Part shown: positions 41,768 through 51,701 of the stretch, in pieces
How the letters are laid out: every line of letters begins with the position of its first letter
How positions within the stretch are numbered: the stretch's first letter is position 1
Source: JAJTHB01 sp033763775
Lineage (GTDB): Bacteria; Pseudomonadota; Alphaproteobacteria; Rickettsiales; SXRF01
Direction of reading: 5' to 3'
Assembly (NCBI GenBank): GCA_033763775.1
Contig: JANRJW010000003.1
Span: 1-64,000, forward strand
DNA length: 64,000 nt
Made by a program: the position numbers and the translations under genes
Notes under the pieces: model-generated
What the model saw: only the letters and a program-made list of their open reading frames with translations
What the model was told of the DNA's origin: nothing
The model's database searches: none

Positions 41768-44428
41768 ATGGCTAAGAAAATGTTAATCGATGCGCTACAC
41801 CCGGAAGAAACACGGGTTGTGATTGCGCATGACAATAAGATTGTTGACTATGATTTTGTCAGCAGCAGCAAAAAGCAGGTCAAAGGCAACATCTACCTTG
41901 CCAAAATCACCCGGGTAGAACCGTCGCTTCAAGCGGCGTTTGTTGAATATGGATCTGGCAGACAGGGTTTTCTGCCTTTTTCTGAGATTCACCCAGACTA
42001 TTACCAGATTCCCACTTCCGATCGCAAACGCTTGATGGAAGAGGTCTCTCAATCCAGCGATGATGATACCGTCAGCGATGGCGCAGATACCAGCCACCAA
42101 CCACCCTATGATCAGGATGGCGCCGCCACTACCGAGGCGGAGGTAACACAGCTTACCGACGTCAGCGAGATGGATGCCGCCCTCGCCCCACTGCCGCTGG
42201 CACCAGCGATTGAAGAGTTGCCGGAAACGGAATTCAGCCCGGACGATGACCGTCCGGTATTTGCAGCAGAAAGTTCAGGCTCTAATGTGCTGGCCACTGA
42301 GGCCGCCCCCCAGCCGGATGATTTGGCCGCAAGCGATGATGTTCAGCCCACTGAGCATGGTCAGGAACCTTCGGATATCAACCCCTACAACGACGCACCA
42401 GCCGCTGAATCGGGCGCAGAATCTTCTGGCGAATCGGTTGAAACCATTCCCAACGATGAAGAAGAAATCCAGAGTCGCCGCACCAAAAATCGCTTTTCCC
42501 GCCGCTACAAAATTCAGGAAGTGATTCGCCGCGGCCAGGTGGTACTCATTCAGGTTATCAAAGAAGAGCGCGGCAATAAAGGCGCATCGCTCACCACCTA
42601 TCTGTCATTGGCTGGCCGCTACTGCGTGCTGATGCCGAACTCGCCCAAAGATGGCGGTATTTCGCGCAAAATCGCCAGCGCGGATGACCGCAAGCGCCTG
42701 AAAGCCATCTCCACTGAGCTGAAACTGGCGCAAGGCATGAGCGTGATCATCCGTACCGCCGGCATGGATCGTACACGGGCAGAAATCAAGCGCGATTATG
42801 ACTATCTGGTCAAGCTCTGGAACCGTATCCGCGAGGATACACTGCGCTCCAATGCACCAGCGCTGATTTACGAGGAAAGCGATGTTATCAAACGCGCCAT
42901 CCGCGACCAGTACACCAACGATATTGATGAGCTGGTCATTGAAGGCCGTGAAGGCTTTGAAACCGCCCGCGATTTCATGAAGCTTCTGCTGCCAAGCCAC
43001 ACGCCAAAAATCAAGCTGCATCAGGAAAGCATGCCGCTGTTTTATGCACATAATATCGAAGATCAGCTGCTATCGATGCATGATGAGGTGGTGAAGCTTC
43101 GCTCTGGCGGCTATATTGTTATCAACCCCACCGAGGCACTCATCTCGATTGACGTAAACTCCGGCCGTGCCACCGGTGAGCGCAACATTGAAGAAACCGC
43201 CACCAAAACCAATCTGGAAGCAGCTGCGGAAGTCGCGCGGCAGCTTCGCCTGCGCGACCTTGCTGGGCTGATTGTCATCGATTTCATCGACATGATGGAA
43301 TCACGCAACCGCCGTGCGGTTGAAAAAGCGCTCAAAGATGCGCTGAAAATGGATCGCGCGAAGATTCAGCTTGGCCGTATCAGCCCGTTTGGCCTTCTGG
43401 AAATGTCGCGTCAGCGTCTGCGTCCGAGCATTTCGGAAACCAACATGGTACAGTGCCCGCACTGCAGTGGCCGTGGTTATATCCGCTCCAATGAATCCTT
43501 AAGCATTCAGATGATCCGCGCACTGGAAAAAGAGGCAGCCAGCGGCAACTGGAGCGGCATTCGCTTGATTGCGCCGCAACAGGTCGCACTCCATCTGCTC
43601 AACACCAAGCGCGAAAATCTGCGCAGCATTGAAGAACGTCATCAGGTCACTATTCAGGTGCTGATTGATACTGAGCTGGCAAGCTCTGAGTATAATCTGG
43701 AAAAAATGCGCCGCTCTGGATCAGATCGTCAATCCGGCAATGATCGTCGTGGCCGCGGGCGTGAACGCGACCGCGATCGTGACCGTCCACGCGAACAGGA
43801 AAACACCCCCGTTCAAGCCGACACGATTCTGGAAGAAATGAGTCTCGAACCGCAGGAAGAGAGCGGTGATGATCAGGAACCAATGTTCCCATCCGAAACA
43901 TCAGAAAACGATAGCGGTAGCGGCAGCGAATTCCGCCCGGGCGGTCGTCGCTCGCGTGGGCGCGGACGCAATCGCCGTGGCGGTCGCGGACGTCGTGATC
44001 GCACGGATAGCCCGGCTTCCGAACAGCCGCAGGATCGCATCATGTCAGATAGCCAGAGCGCCGATGCACCTGCGATGGGAGCAACCGAGGGTGAGCCACA
44101 ACCAAACCAGCGCTCCGGTCGCCGCGATGGTCGGGGCAGGCGTCGTTGGCGCGATCGCGGCGGGCGAGAGCAGACCAATCAACACTCAGCAGCTACCTCC
44201 TACAGCAGCACGAGTGATGCAACCAATGATAATCTTCAATCTGAACCCACAAGGCTACCCGCCTTTGCCACGCAGGAAGCAGCCTCAGTACAAACTGCTT
44301 TTGCAACGCCAAGTGTTCAGCCAATGATAAGCGCACCGATGGAACCACCGCCGCCCGCCAACCCGCGCGACCCAAGCGCTCCCGCCAAGAAAGGTTGGTG
44401 GCAGAAGATGATCCAGCTGGATGACTAA
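41768..44428 (+). CDS. rne: Ribonuclease E
   Basis: 886 residues. S1 domain is split by an acidic insert (about 85-240) typical of alphaproteobacterial enzymes. Catalytic Asp residues lie in SIDVNSGRATGERN and LIVIDFIDM; the zinc-link CPHCSGRG is present. A long C-terminal scaffold rich in Arg/Gly/Asp (RRGRGRERDRDR-type runs, RGGRGRR) would bind RNA and degradosome partners, ending in a PKKGWWQK patch. It matures rRNA and degrades mRNA. Confidence 0.95.
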   Translation: MAKKMLIDALHPEETRVVIAHDNKIVDYDFVSSSKKQVKGNIYLAKITRVEPSLQAAFVEYGSGRQGFLPFSEIHPDYYQIPTSDRKRLMEEVSQSSDDDTVSDGADTSHQPPYDQDGAATTEAEVTQLTDVSEMDAALAPLPLAPAIEELPETEFSPDDDRPVFAAESSGSNVLATEAAPQPDDLAASDDVQPTEHGQEPSDINPYNDAPAAESGAESSGESVETIPNDEEEIQSRRTKNRFSRRYKIQEVIRRGQVVLIQVIKEERGNKGASLTTYLSLAGRYCVLMPNSPKDGGISRKIASADDRKRLKAISTELKLAQGMSVIIRTAGMDRTRAEIKRDYDYLVKLWNRIREDTLRSNAPALIYEESDVIKRAIRDQYTNDIDELVIEGREGFETARDFMKLLLPSHTPKIKLHQESMPLFYAHNIEDQLLSMHDEVVKLRSGGYIVINPTEALISIDVNSGRATGERNIEETATKTNLEAAAEVARQLRLRDLAGLIVIDFIDMMESRNRRAVEKALKDALKMDRAKIQLGRISPFGLLEMSRQRLRPSISETNMVQCPHCSGRGYIRSNESLSIQMIRALEKEAASGNWSGIRLIAPQQVALHLLNTKRENLRSIEERHQVTIQVLIDTELASSEYNLEKMRRSGSDRQSGNDRRGRGRERDRDRDRPREQENTPVQADTILEEMSLEPQEESGDDQEPMFPSETSENDSGSGSEFRPGGRRSRGRGRNRRGGRGRRDRTDSPASEQPQDRIMSDSQSADAPAMGATEGEPQPNQRSGRRDGRGRRRWRDRGGREQTNQHSAATSYSSTSDATNDNLQSEPTRLPAFATQEAASVQTAFATPSVQPMISAPMEPPPPANPRDPSAPAKKGWWQKMIQLDD

Positions 44429-45794
44429 CAGGCCGGCAAAGCAAGGCAGGCAGCGCTTCAAAGCGCTGCTGGCCTGCCTTTTGGCAGGATTACTCACCGC
44501 TCAGAGCGCTTTTGCCGTACCATTGATACGTGATGCCGAAACCGAGCACACGCTGCGTATGATGGCAGATCCAGTGCTTGAAGCGGCTGGTCTTAAGCCA
44601 GACTCCACCAGACTTTTCATCGTCAATGACGACAGCATCAATGCCTTCGTTGCTGGCGGAGCGAATATGTTTATTTTCACTGGCCTTATACTCGCGGCAG
44701 AAACACCAGACATGCTGATTGGTGTCATGGCGCATGAATCAGGTCATATCGCTGGTGGACATCTGGCGCGCGGCGGTGAAAAGCTCAAAGATGCACAGCT
44801 TGGCACCATCATCAGCGCCGTGATAGGCGCTGCCGCCGCCGCTGCCAGCGGCAAACCGGAAGCCGCCGCGGCGGTTATCAGCGGTGGCCAGAATGCCATG
44901 CTGCGAAATTTTCTGGCATTCACCCGCGCCCATGAGGAAGCGGCCGATCAATCAGCGCTTCGAACACTCGACAAGCTAGGTATTTCAGCGCAAGGGATGC
45001 TGAAAACATTTCAGCTTCTGCAGCGCAATGAACGCATGCGCGGTGGCAAGCAGGATCCCTACATGATGAGCCACCCGCTGAATGCAGCGCGAGTGGATCA
45101 TGTACGCAATCACATCGCCAATTCCAGCATTCCGCCAGGCGCCTATCCAAGCCGTTTTGACCTTCCGCACCGACGCATGGCAGCCAAACTTTTCGCCTTC
45201 CTTGAATCGCCGGAGCGCACCTTTCAGAAATATCCGCGCAGTGATCGCTCTGTGCCTGCGCGTATGGCTCGCGCCATTGCTTATTTTAAAATGCCTGATG
45301 TTGCCCGCTCGCTGGAAGAGATGGACAGCCTGATGCGCGAACTTCCAAACGATGCTTTTCTTTATGATCTGAAAGGTCAGATTCTGTTTGAAAGCAATCG
45401 AACCAGAGAAGCCTTAACCGCTTACCAGCGCGCCAACCAGCTGGCGCCGGATAATCCGCTGATTCTCACCGAGCTAGGCAAAGTTGAAATGGCGCAGGAA
45501 AAAGCCAATCTCAGCGAGGCCACCAAACATCTGGAACGCGCATCTGTTCTCGATCGCACTAATTCTCTTACATGGCGCCTGCTCGCCACCGCCTATGGCA
45601 AACAGGGCAACATCGCGCTATCAAACCTTGCACTGGCTGAAGAAGCACTACTGAGGGATGAGCCAGAGCAAGCCATGGCACGCATCGAGCAGACACTTAC
45701 TCTTTCCAAAGAATCATCGCCCACACGCCAGCGCGCCATTGACATCAAAGAAGAAGCAATCAAGTTAAAAAAAGAAAAGGAAGATGCGCGCTAG
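44421..45794 (+). CDS. BepA/YfgC-like M48 zinc protease with TPR domain
   Basis: 457 residues. Signal segment (about 10-32), then a HEXXH motif in VMAHESGHIAGGH, a long Ala-rich helical loop, and the second Glu region HEEAADQSALR. The C-terminal half holds TPR repeats. Periplasmic proteases of this kind handle misfolded outer-membrane proteins. It starts eight bases inside the end of rne. Confidence 0.88.
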   Translation: MTNRPAKQGRQRFKALLACLLAGLLTAQSAFAVPLIRDAETEHTLRMMADPVLEAAGLKPDSTRLFIVNDDSINAFVAGGANMFIFTGLILAAETPDMLIGVMAHESGHIAGGHLARGGEKLKDAQLGTIISAVIGAAAAAASGKPEAAAAVISGGQNAMLRNFLAFTRAHEEAADQSALRTLDKLGISAQGMLKTFQLLQRNERMRGGKQDPYMMSHPLNAARVDHVRNHIANSSIPPGAYPSRFDLPHRRMAAKLFAFLESPERTFQKYPRSDRSVPARMARAIAYFKMPDVARSLEEMDSLMRELPNDAFLYDLKGQILFESNRTREALTAYQRANQLAPDNPLILTELGKVEMAQEKANLSEATKHLERASVLDRTNSLTWRLLATAYGKQGNIALSNLALAEEALLRDEPEQAMARIEQTLTLSKESSPTRQRAIDIKEEAIKLKKEKEDAR

Positions 45795-45864
45795 CGGCGC
45801 AAAATTAAACTATACTTTGCGTCATCTTCTCCATAAAATGACGCCACTTATTTTTGGAGGATCC

Positions 45865-46710
45865 ATGATACAACGCACCACCCTATTTACCATGCTTGCT
45901 GCCGCCGCTGTTTCCCACAGCGCTTTTGCACAGGCGCCTGCTCCTGCCGCCGCACCAGCAGCCAATCAACCTGTCACGCGCGGCGAAATTCCGGCGCTTG
46001 TTAAAGAAGCACTGCTGAACGAGCCGGAAATCATCATGCAGGTTGCCCAGAAACTCCGTGAAAAACAGGAAGAAGCAGCGAAGAAACAAGCCGCTGATGG
46101 TCTCAAGAAACATAAAGACAATCTTTTCAATAATCCTGATTCTCCTGTCATCGGCCCGAATGATGCGGATGTGACGATTGTTGAGTTCTTTGACTATCAC
46201 TGTGGCTATTGCAAGCACATGCTGCCCGTCATCAATGACCTGATGAAAGAAGACAAAAAAGTGCGTTTTGTGTTCAAAGAATTCCCGATTCTCAGTGAAG
46301 ATTCTGTGCTGGCAGCGCGCGCTGCGCTGGCAGTAAACCGCGTGGCGAAGGATAAATATTTCGCCTTCCATCAGGAGCTGATGAAAGCGAATGTCAAGTT
46401 CGATGAAAAGATGCTGCTCGATACGGCTAAGAAAGTTGGCGCGGATCCTGCCAAAGTCAAAGCCGAAATGGAAAAACCGGAACTCACAGCAATTCTCGAT
46501 AAAAACCGTGAGATTGCTGGCGCACTTGGTATCAGCGGCACCCCCGCCCTCGTGATGGGTGATTCGATTACGCCAGGCGCTATCGACCTGCCAACCATCA
46601 AACAGATGGTCGCTGCGATTCGCGCTGGCAAAGACCCGCATGAGGTACTGAAGGCCGCGGATGATGCCATCGCCGCAGAAGCCGCCAAAGCAGCCGGTAA
46701 TAAACAGTAG
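45865..46710 (+). CDS. DsbA-family disulfide oxidoreductase with helical N-terminal extension
   Basis: 281 residues from the ATG at 45865, which has a GGAGG site. A signal peptide ends near AFAQA; a charged helical region (~50-90) precedes the thioredoxin fold with CGYC in EFFDYHCGYCKHM and cis-Pro in SGTPALVMG. Layout resembles ScsC/Com1-type DsbA proteins, whose N-terminal helices may trimerise. It follows the BepA-like protease, consistent with envelope protein quality control. Confidence 0.88.
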   Translation: MIQRTTLFTMLAAAAVSHSAFAQAPAPAAAPAANQPVTRGEIPALVKEALLNEPEIIMQVAQKLREKQEEAAKKQAADGLKKHKDNLFNNPDSPVIGPNDADVTIVEFFDYHCGYCKHMLPVINDLMKEDKKVRFVFKEFPILSEDSVLAARAALAVNRVAKDKYFAFHQELMKANVKFDEKMLLDTAKKVGADPAKVKAEMEKPELTAILDKNREIAGALGISGTPALVMGDSITPGAIDLPTIKQMVAAIRAGKDPHEVLKAADDAIAAEAAKAAGNKQ

Positions 46711-46715
46711 TTTTT

Positions 46716-47123
46716 TTATTCTGCGTGCGTATCGAGGGTGTAATGCTCGCGATACGTACGCAGCACTATCCTGCCTTTCATGGCATCAACGATTTCGCGG
46801 CACAGCTGATACGTATCAAAAGATCGCTCACGCTTGCTGAAATGATGTTCAGACTGCTCAAAGATACCGGCCGGTAGCAAAGGGCACCACTTCCGTCCAT
46901 CATACACGTCCATTTTCAGATAGCCGACAAAACCAACCACATCGTAGCGAGCTTCGGCTGGCGCGTTCTGACCACTGTAATGCGCATAAAACAACAGATC
47001 ACCTTTAGCCGCGTGGTCATTAATATCCTCGTCTAAAAACTGCAGCCAGCTTTTACCGGAAAGCACGATTTCAATGCGCTCTACTGGCTTTGCCGTGTAG
47101 CGGATTTTGTTACGCTTGCCCAT
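46716..47123 (-). CDS. Protein of unknown function downstream of ispE
   Basis: 135 residues, mixed alpha/beta by appearance, rich in aromatic residues and His, with no signal or membrane segment. No family recognised. It overlaps the end of ispE by 14 bases, so it is likely in the TPR-ispE transcript, and runs convergent with the dsbA-like gene. Confidence 0.55.
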   Translation of the reverse strand: MGKRNKIRYTAKPVERIEIVLSGKSWLQFLDEDINDHAAKGDLLFYAHYSGQNAPAEARYDVVGFVGYLKMDVYDGRKWCPLLPAGIFEQSEHHFSKRERSFDTYQLCREIVDAMKGRIVLRTYREHYTLDTHAE

Positions 47124-47967
47124 GTGCGACCATCCTGCAAGGTTGAAACCAGTAATTCATGAAACGCGCGCTCAGCTGCTGCTGAGCAGCCTCTGCTTCC
47201 TGCATGGAGCGATAAAGCGCAAAGCACGCCGCACCACTGCCAGACATACGCACCAGCTGTGTGCCTTTGGTTTCTGCGAGTGCATTAAGTAATACGCCAA
47301 CCGCAGGGCACAGACTCACCGCCGCGGAAGTAAGGTCATTGCGCGCACGCGCCAGATAGCCGAGCAACGCCTCCTCATCTACCAGCGTATCAGGGCGACT
47401 GACAGGTGGCTGCAATGCTGAGAAAGCACGATACACAGACACAGTCGGAAGTGCCATGGCTGGGTAGGCCAGCAGCAGGAAGCTTTTGTAATCCAGCACT
47501 GCCGGCTCAAGCGTATCGCCAACACCAGAAAGCCACACAGGGCGAGAAAGCACACAGGCCGGCACATCACTGCCTAGCTCAGCTCCCAGGCGCGCCAATT
47601 CTGTCATCGCAAGACCTAGCCGCCAGTGCTGGTTCAGCGCTCTCAGCGTGGCTGCCGCATCCGCGGAGCCTCCCCCAAGCCCTGCCCCAACCGGTATATT
47701 TTTTTTGAGTGTGATACGAACCTGCCTGGCGACGCCAAAGCTCGACTGCAGAAGCCTGACCGCGCGCAGTACCAGATTATCTTCTGCGGAAATCAGATCA
47801 GCATATGCGCCGCGCAGCTCCAGCGAGGTTTCATCCGCATCCGTCACCGTCAGCTCATCACCAAAATCCAGAAACACCACAAGGCTATCGAGCAGATGAT
47901 ACCCATCCTCACGCTTGCCAGTGATATGAAGGGTCAGATTAATTTTCGCGGGCGCAAAAAACTGCAT
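47110..47967 (-). CDS. ispE: 4-diphosphocytidyl-2-C-methyl-D-erythritol kinase
   Basis: 285 residues, GHMP kinase of the non-mevalonate isoprenoid pathway. PAKINLTLHITGKREDGYH is the start signature; IPVGAGLGGGSADAAATL is the ATP motif; MSGSGAACFALY lies near the end. Preceded by the TPR protein gene eight bases away. Confidence 0.95.
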   Translation of the reverse strand: MQFFAPAKINLTLHITGKREDGYHLLDSLVVFLDFGDELTVTDADETSLELRGAYADLISAEDNLVLRAVRLLQSSFGVARQVRITLKKNIPVGAGLGGGSADAAATLRALNQHWRLGLAMTELARLGAELGSDVPACVLSRPVWLSGVGDTLEPAVLDYKSFLLLAYPAMALPTVSVYRAFSALQPPVSRPDTLVDEEALLGYLARARNDLTSAAVSLCPAVGVLLNALAETKGTQLVRMSGSGAACFALYRSMQEAEAAQQQLSARFMNYWFQPCRMVAHGQA

Positions 47968-47975
47968 GGGGGTGG

Positions 47976-49703
47976 CTAACGCAGCGCGCCTTCAGAACCA
48001 GCCTGCTCTGACATCAGCACAGCTTTGCCGGTGGCGGCCGAACTCAGCGCATCAAGACCATGCTCAATTTTCCTCAGAATCAGCTCGGCCTCTGCTTTTT
48101 CCGGGTTAAAACTCAGTGACCGTTCCCACTGAAATCGCGCTTCGGTTTTACGTCCCAGCCTCCAATAAATATCGCCAAGATGATCATTCACCGCCGGATC
48201 GCTCGGTAGCAGGCTGACAGCGCGCTCCATATAACGTGCGGCATCTTCGTAGCGCCCGCGCAGGTACAGCGACCACCCCATGCTGTCGATAATCTGCGGA
48301 TCATTCGGGCGGGCGGCCAGCGCCTTTTCTATCATCTGCGATGCCTCGTCGAGCTTGACACCGCGCACCATCCAGCTATAGCCCAAATAGTTCAGCACAT
48401 CCGGCTGATCGGGCGCAAGCACCAGCGCTTTCATCAGGTCATTCTCCGCGTCATCCCATTGCTGCGTACGCTCAAAGCAGACGGCGCGTGCAAAAAGCAG
48501 CGCCCAATCTTCTTTAGAAAGCGCATCGAGCGAATTAAGCACCTGCGTGTAAGCATGGATTGCTTCATCATACCGGTGGTGACGGCGCAGCAGATCCCCG
48601 CGAGCAATCATTGCGCTGCGCGTGCCGGCGCCATGCTCAACCAACTTATCCAGTTGCCTGAGCGCTCCGGGCAGATCACCCATACGCTCCAGATTAATCG
48701 CGGCGCGCACCTGCGCATCGCTGTAAAGCCGTTCTTGTTCACGTATTTTTGCATAGCCAAGACGGTTTGCGCGCTCATAAAGCCGCACATCGCTGTAGGC
48801 ATCGCCGAGCGACATCAGCGCCGAAGCATTATCCGGTTTCAAATACAGCGAAAGCTGGAGATAGGCCAGCGCATCATGCGTAATGCCAGCGGAACGCATC
48901 ACACTGCCCATGCTGAACAGCACCTCTGCCACCCCATCCATCATTGTGGGTTTAGGCGCATTTGCCGCTGACGCCATCTCAGGATAAAGTGCGAGATAGT
49001 CTTTCACCAGCGGCGCCAGCAGCGCCGGTGATCCATGGCGGCTGTAAAAGCGAATCATCTGCTCCATGACACGTGGGGGCGGATTTTTCGGGTTTTCCAG
49101 CGCGTCTTTGAAGTTGGTTGCGGCCGCCTCTGTAAACCCGGCATATTCGTTGATCAGCGCCAGATGATAATGAAGAATCGGCACCGCGCGCGACAAATTA
49201 CCACTCAGCTGCTGAATCACCACCGGCTCATCCGGCGGTCTGCGAACCACCTCAATCCACGACGAAATCAGTGGCAGCCATAGCTGGCCAACCCCGATTT
49301 CAAATGCATCATCCACCCGGCGCGATGCCTCATCCATCTTGTTGTTTTTCACAGATTGCAGCAGCTGCACCAACAGCACCAGCGGGTCTTTGCCGCCAGT
49401 TTCCGGAAGCCCAGCAGCAATCTGCGTCGCCTCACGCACCTGCCCATCAAGCAGCATCAGGCTGATAAGCTGGGCAGAAATCTCAGCATCATCCGGCTGG
49501 TTGCGATGCACACGGCGCAAAAAGTGAATCGCGCCATCAATATCACCGCTGCTGCGAGCATAGTGGCTGGCAAGAAAACTGCCCGTCAGGCTGGCCTGCT
49601 TGGAAAGTTCGGCCTCTGTTTCCGCATGCGCCTGCCACGGCAGCAGCAGCGACAACGCCAGCAAAGCCGCTGAAAAACGAATCAAATTCAGGCCATTAAG
49701 CAT
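47976..49703 (-). CDS. Exported tetratricopeptide-repeat protein
   Basis: 575 residues with a signal peptide ending near WQAHAE. At least eight TPR-like helix pairs follow, the clearest near the C-terminus (LNYLGYSWMVRG, ARPNDPQIIDSMGWSLYLRG, PSDPAVNDHLGDIYWRLG). TPR proteins next to ispE are common in alphaproteobacteria; function is generally a periplasmic scaffold. Partner unknown. Confidence 0.82.
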   Translation of the reverse strand: MLNGLNLIRFSAALLALSLLLPWQAHAETEAELSKQASLTGSFLASHYARSSGDIDGAIHFLRRVHRNQPDDAEISAQLISLMLLDGQVREATQIAAGLPETGGKDPLVLLVQLLQSVKNNKMDEASRRVDDAFEIGVGQLWLPLISSWIEVVRRPPDEPVVIQQLSGNLSRAVPILHYHLALINEYAGFTEAAATNFKDALENPKNPPPRVMEQMIRFYSRHGSPALLAPLVKDYLALYPEMASAANAPKPTMMDGVAEVLFSMGSVMRSAGITHDALAYLQLSLYLKPDNASALMSLGDAYSDVRLYERANRLGYAKIREQERLYSDAQVRAAINLERMGDLPGALRQLDKLVEHGAGTRSAMIARGDLLRRHHRYDEAIHAYTQVLNSLDALSKEDWALLFARAVCFERTQQWDDAENDLMKALVLAPDQPDVLNYLGYSWMVRGVKLDEASQMIEKALAARPNDPQIIDSMGWSLYLRGRYEDAARYMERAVSLLPSDPAVNDHLGDIYWRLGRKTEARFQWERSLSFNPEKAEAELILRKIEHGLDALSSAATGKAVLMSEQAGSEGALR

Positions 49704-49773
49704 GTAAAGCGCGACCGAAATAATATATCGGCATCTGTCATAGCAGAAAGCGCAGTAAAATCCCAGAAATTAC

Positions 49774-49801
49774 TTGCAGACGAATGAAAAATTACTACTA
49801 T
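49774..49801 (+). promoter_or_regulatory. Candidate promoter for the small conserved gene
   Basis: TTGCAG at 49774-49779 and TACTAT at 49796-49801 with a 16-base gap, 29 bases before the ATG at 49831, in the divergent region from the TPR gene. Confidence 0.4.
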
Positions 49802-49830
49802 TCGCGCCTCATCAAGACAAAGGATTGACT

Positions 49831-50019
49831 ATGAGCAGCAAGAATAACCCGGAAGCCCGTGGCAAGGTCACGGAGCTGCGCAAATATAACGGCAAAAGCG
49901 TAAAGCCAGTGCTGTATATTCAGCGCGGCGTAGGTCGCTACATCGCCGCCGCGTTTGAAAATGGCGATCTGGTGATCGACAAAAACACCAAGCTTCCTAT
50001 CGCTTACAAGAATATCTGA
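49831..50019 (+). CDS. Small conserved cytoplasmic protein
   Basis: 62 residues from the ATG at 49831. Basic, with KPVLYIQRGVGRYIAAAFENGDLVID; predicted as beta strands. No cysteines or signal. An upstream TTG would add 19 residues without support. It is monocistronic by position, with its own promoter-like sequence. Function unknown. Confidence 0.65.
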   Translation: MSSKNNPEARGKVTELRKYNGKSVKPVLYIQRGVGRYIAAAFENGDLVIDKNTKLPIAYKNI

Positions 50020-50072
50020 TTAAGGCCTGTTTTGCCGCCAGTCAGATAGCCCCAGCGCTTTCTGTCGCAAGG

Positions 50073-51656
50073 CTACATGCCTGAATAGTTTGGGCCACCC
50101 GCACCTTCCGGCGTTTTCCAGACGATGTTCTGTGTTGGGTCCTTGATATCGCATGTTTTGCAGTGCACGCAGTTCTGTGCATTAATCTGCAACCTCGGCT
50201 GCGGGTCGCGCACAATCTCATACACACCAGCAGGGCAATAGCGCTGCTCCGGCGCGTCATACAGCGCAAGATTATGCGCAACAGGCACCTGCGAGTCTTT
50301 CAGCGTCAGGTGGGCTGGCTGGTCTTCTTCATGGTTCGTACTGGATAGAAACACCGACGACAGCCGGTCAAATGTCAGCACACCATCGGGTTTGGGATAA
50401 TCAATCGGCTTGCAATCCTTCGCTGGTTTCAATGCCAGATGGTCAGGATGATGGCGCAGCGTCCATGGCGCTTTGCCTCGCAGCAGGAAAGTATCCAGCG
50501 CGGCATAGAGCAGCCCCGCCCACAGCCCATAGCGGAAAGCCGGGCGAATATTGCGCACCGCGCGTAGCTCGCTATGAATCCAGCTTTGCTTCACACGTTG
50601 CGGATAGCTTGCGAGGTCGCCCTCCGCTATCGCTTCTGCCGCCAGCATCGCGGATTTAATGGCCGTATGAGAGCCTTTGATTTTCGGCACATTCATAAAA
50701 CCTGCCGAGCAGCCAATCATGGCGCCGCCAGGGAACACCAGCTCGGGAATGGACTGAAAACCACCCTCATTGAGCGCACGCGCGCCATAGGCAATACGCC
50801 TGCCGCCCGCAAGCACACGACGGATGGCCGGGTGCGTTTTATAACGCTGAAATTCCATGAACGGGTCAAGATGCGGGTTCTCATAATCAAGCCCAACCAC
50901 CAGCCCAAGCGCCACCTGATGCCCCTGCAGATGATACATAAACGAACCACCATAGGTTTTGCTATCCAGCGGCCAGCCAATGGTATGCACCACCCTGCCC
51001 GCTTCGTGATGCTGCGGCTCGATCTGCCATAATTCCTTGATGCCGATACCATAGGTTTGCGGCTGGCAATGCTGCCTGAGATTGAACTCGCGCATGATGC
51101 GCTCGCTGATCGAGCCGCGGCAGCCCTCCGCCAGCAAGGTAAAGCGCGCACGTATGGGCATGGCTGGTTGATAGCTGGATTTTTTCTGCCCGTCTTTGCC
51201 AACACCAAATTCGCCCGTCACCACACCGGCAACACGGCCTTCTTCCATGAGTATATCTGCCGCTGCAAAGCCCGAAAAAATCTGCACACCCAGCGCTTCC
51301 GCCTGCTGACCAAGCCAGCGACAGAGATTGCTCATGCTGACAATAAAATTACCCTGATTATGCATCTGCGGCGGTGTCGGCAGACGAAACGCCCGGCGCG
51401 CCGTCAGCAGCATGAAGTGATCGTCTTTTGCCGGTGTCAGCAGCGAGGCGGCCTGCTGCTGCCAGCCCGGCAGTAGCTCGTCAAGCGCGCGAGGCTCAAT
51501 CACCGCGCCGGAAAGAATATGCGCCCCCACTTCCGAACCTTTTTCCAGCACACACACACTCAGCTGCGGTGCCAGCTGCCTGAGGCGGATGGCTGCCGCG
51601 AGTCCGGCAGGCCCAGCGCCTACAATCACGACATCATACTCCATGGTTTCGGTCAT
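50073..51656 (-). CDS. Electron transfer flavoprotein-ubiquinone oxidoreductase
   Basis: 527 residues, membrane-associated enzyme moving electrons from ETF to ubiquinone. FAD motif VIVGAGPAGLAAAIRL at the start, EKGSEVGAHILSGAVIEPRALDELLPGW, GCSAGFMNVPKIKGSH, and a C-terminal 4Fe-4S cluster with NCVHCKTCDIKDP plus an earlier Cys in YCPAGVYE. EtfA and EtfB are not here. Divergent from the uracil-DNA glycosylase gene. Confidence 0.95.
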   Translation of the reverse strand: MTETMEYDVVIVGAGPAGLAAAIRLRQLAPQLSVCVLEKGSEVGAHILSGAVIEPRALDELLPGWQQQAASLLTPAKDDHFMLLTARRAFRLPTPPQMHNQGNFIVSMSNLCRWLGQQAEALGVQIFSGFAAADILMEEGRVAGVVTGEFGVGKDGQKKSSYQPAMPIRARFTLLAEGCRGSISERIMREFNLRQHCQPQTYGIGIKELWQIEPQHHEAGRVVHTIGWPLDSKTYGGSFMYHLQGHQVALGLVVGLDYENPHLDPFMEFQRYKTHPAIRRVLAGGRRIAYGARALNEGGFQSIPELVFPGGAMIGCSAGFMNVPKIKGSHTAIKSAMLAAEAIAEGDLASYPQRVKQSWIHSELRAVRNIRPAFRYGLWAGLLYAALDTFLLRGKAPWTLRHHPDHLALKPAKDCKPIDYPKPDGVLTFDRLSSVFLSSTNHEEDQPAHLTLKDSQVPVAHNLALYDAPEQRYCPAGVYEIVRDPQPRLQINAQNCVHCKTCDIKDPTQNIVWKTPEGAGGPNYSGM

Positions 51657-51701
51657 ACGCGGTGCTTTCCAATCATCCCAAACCCTACTATATAGGGCAA
51701 T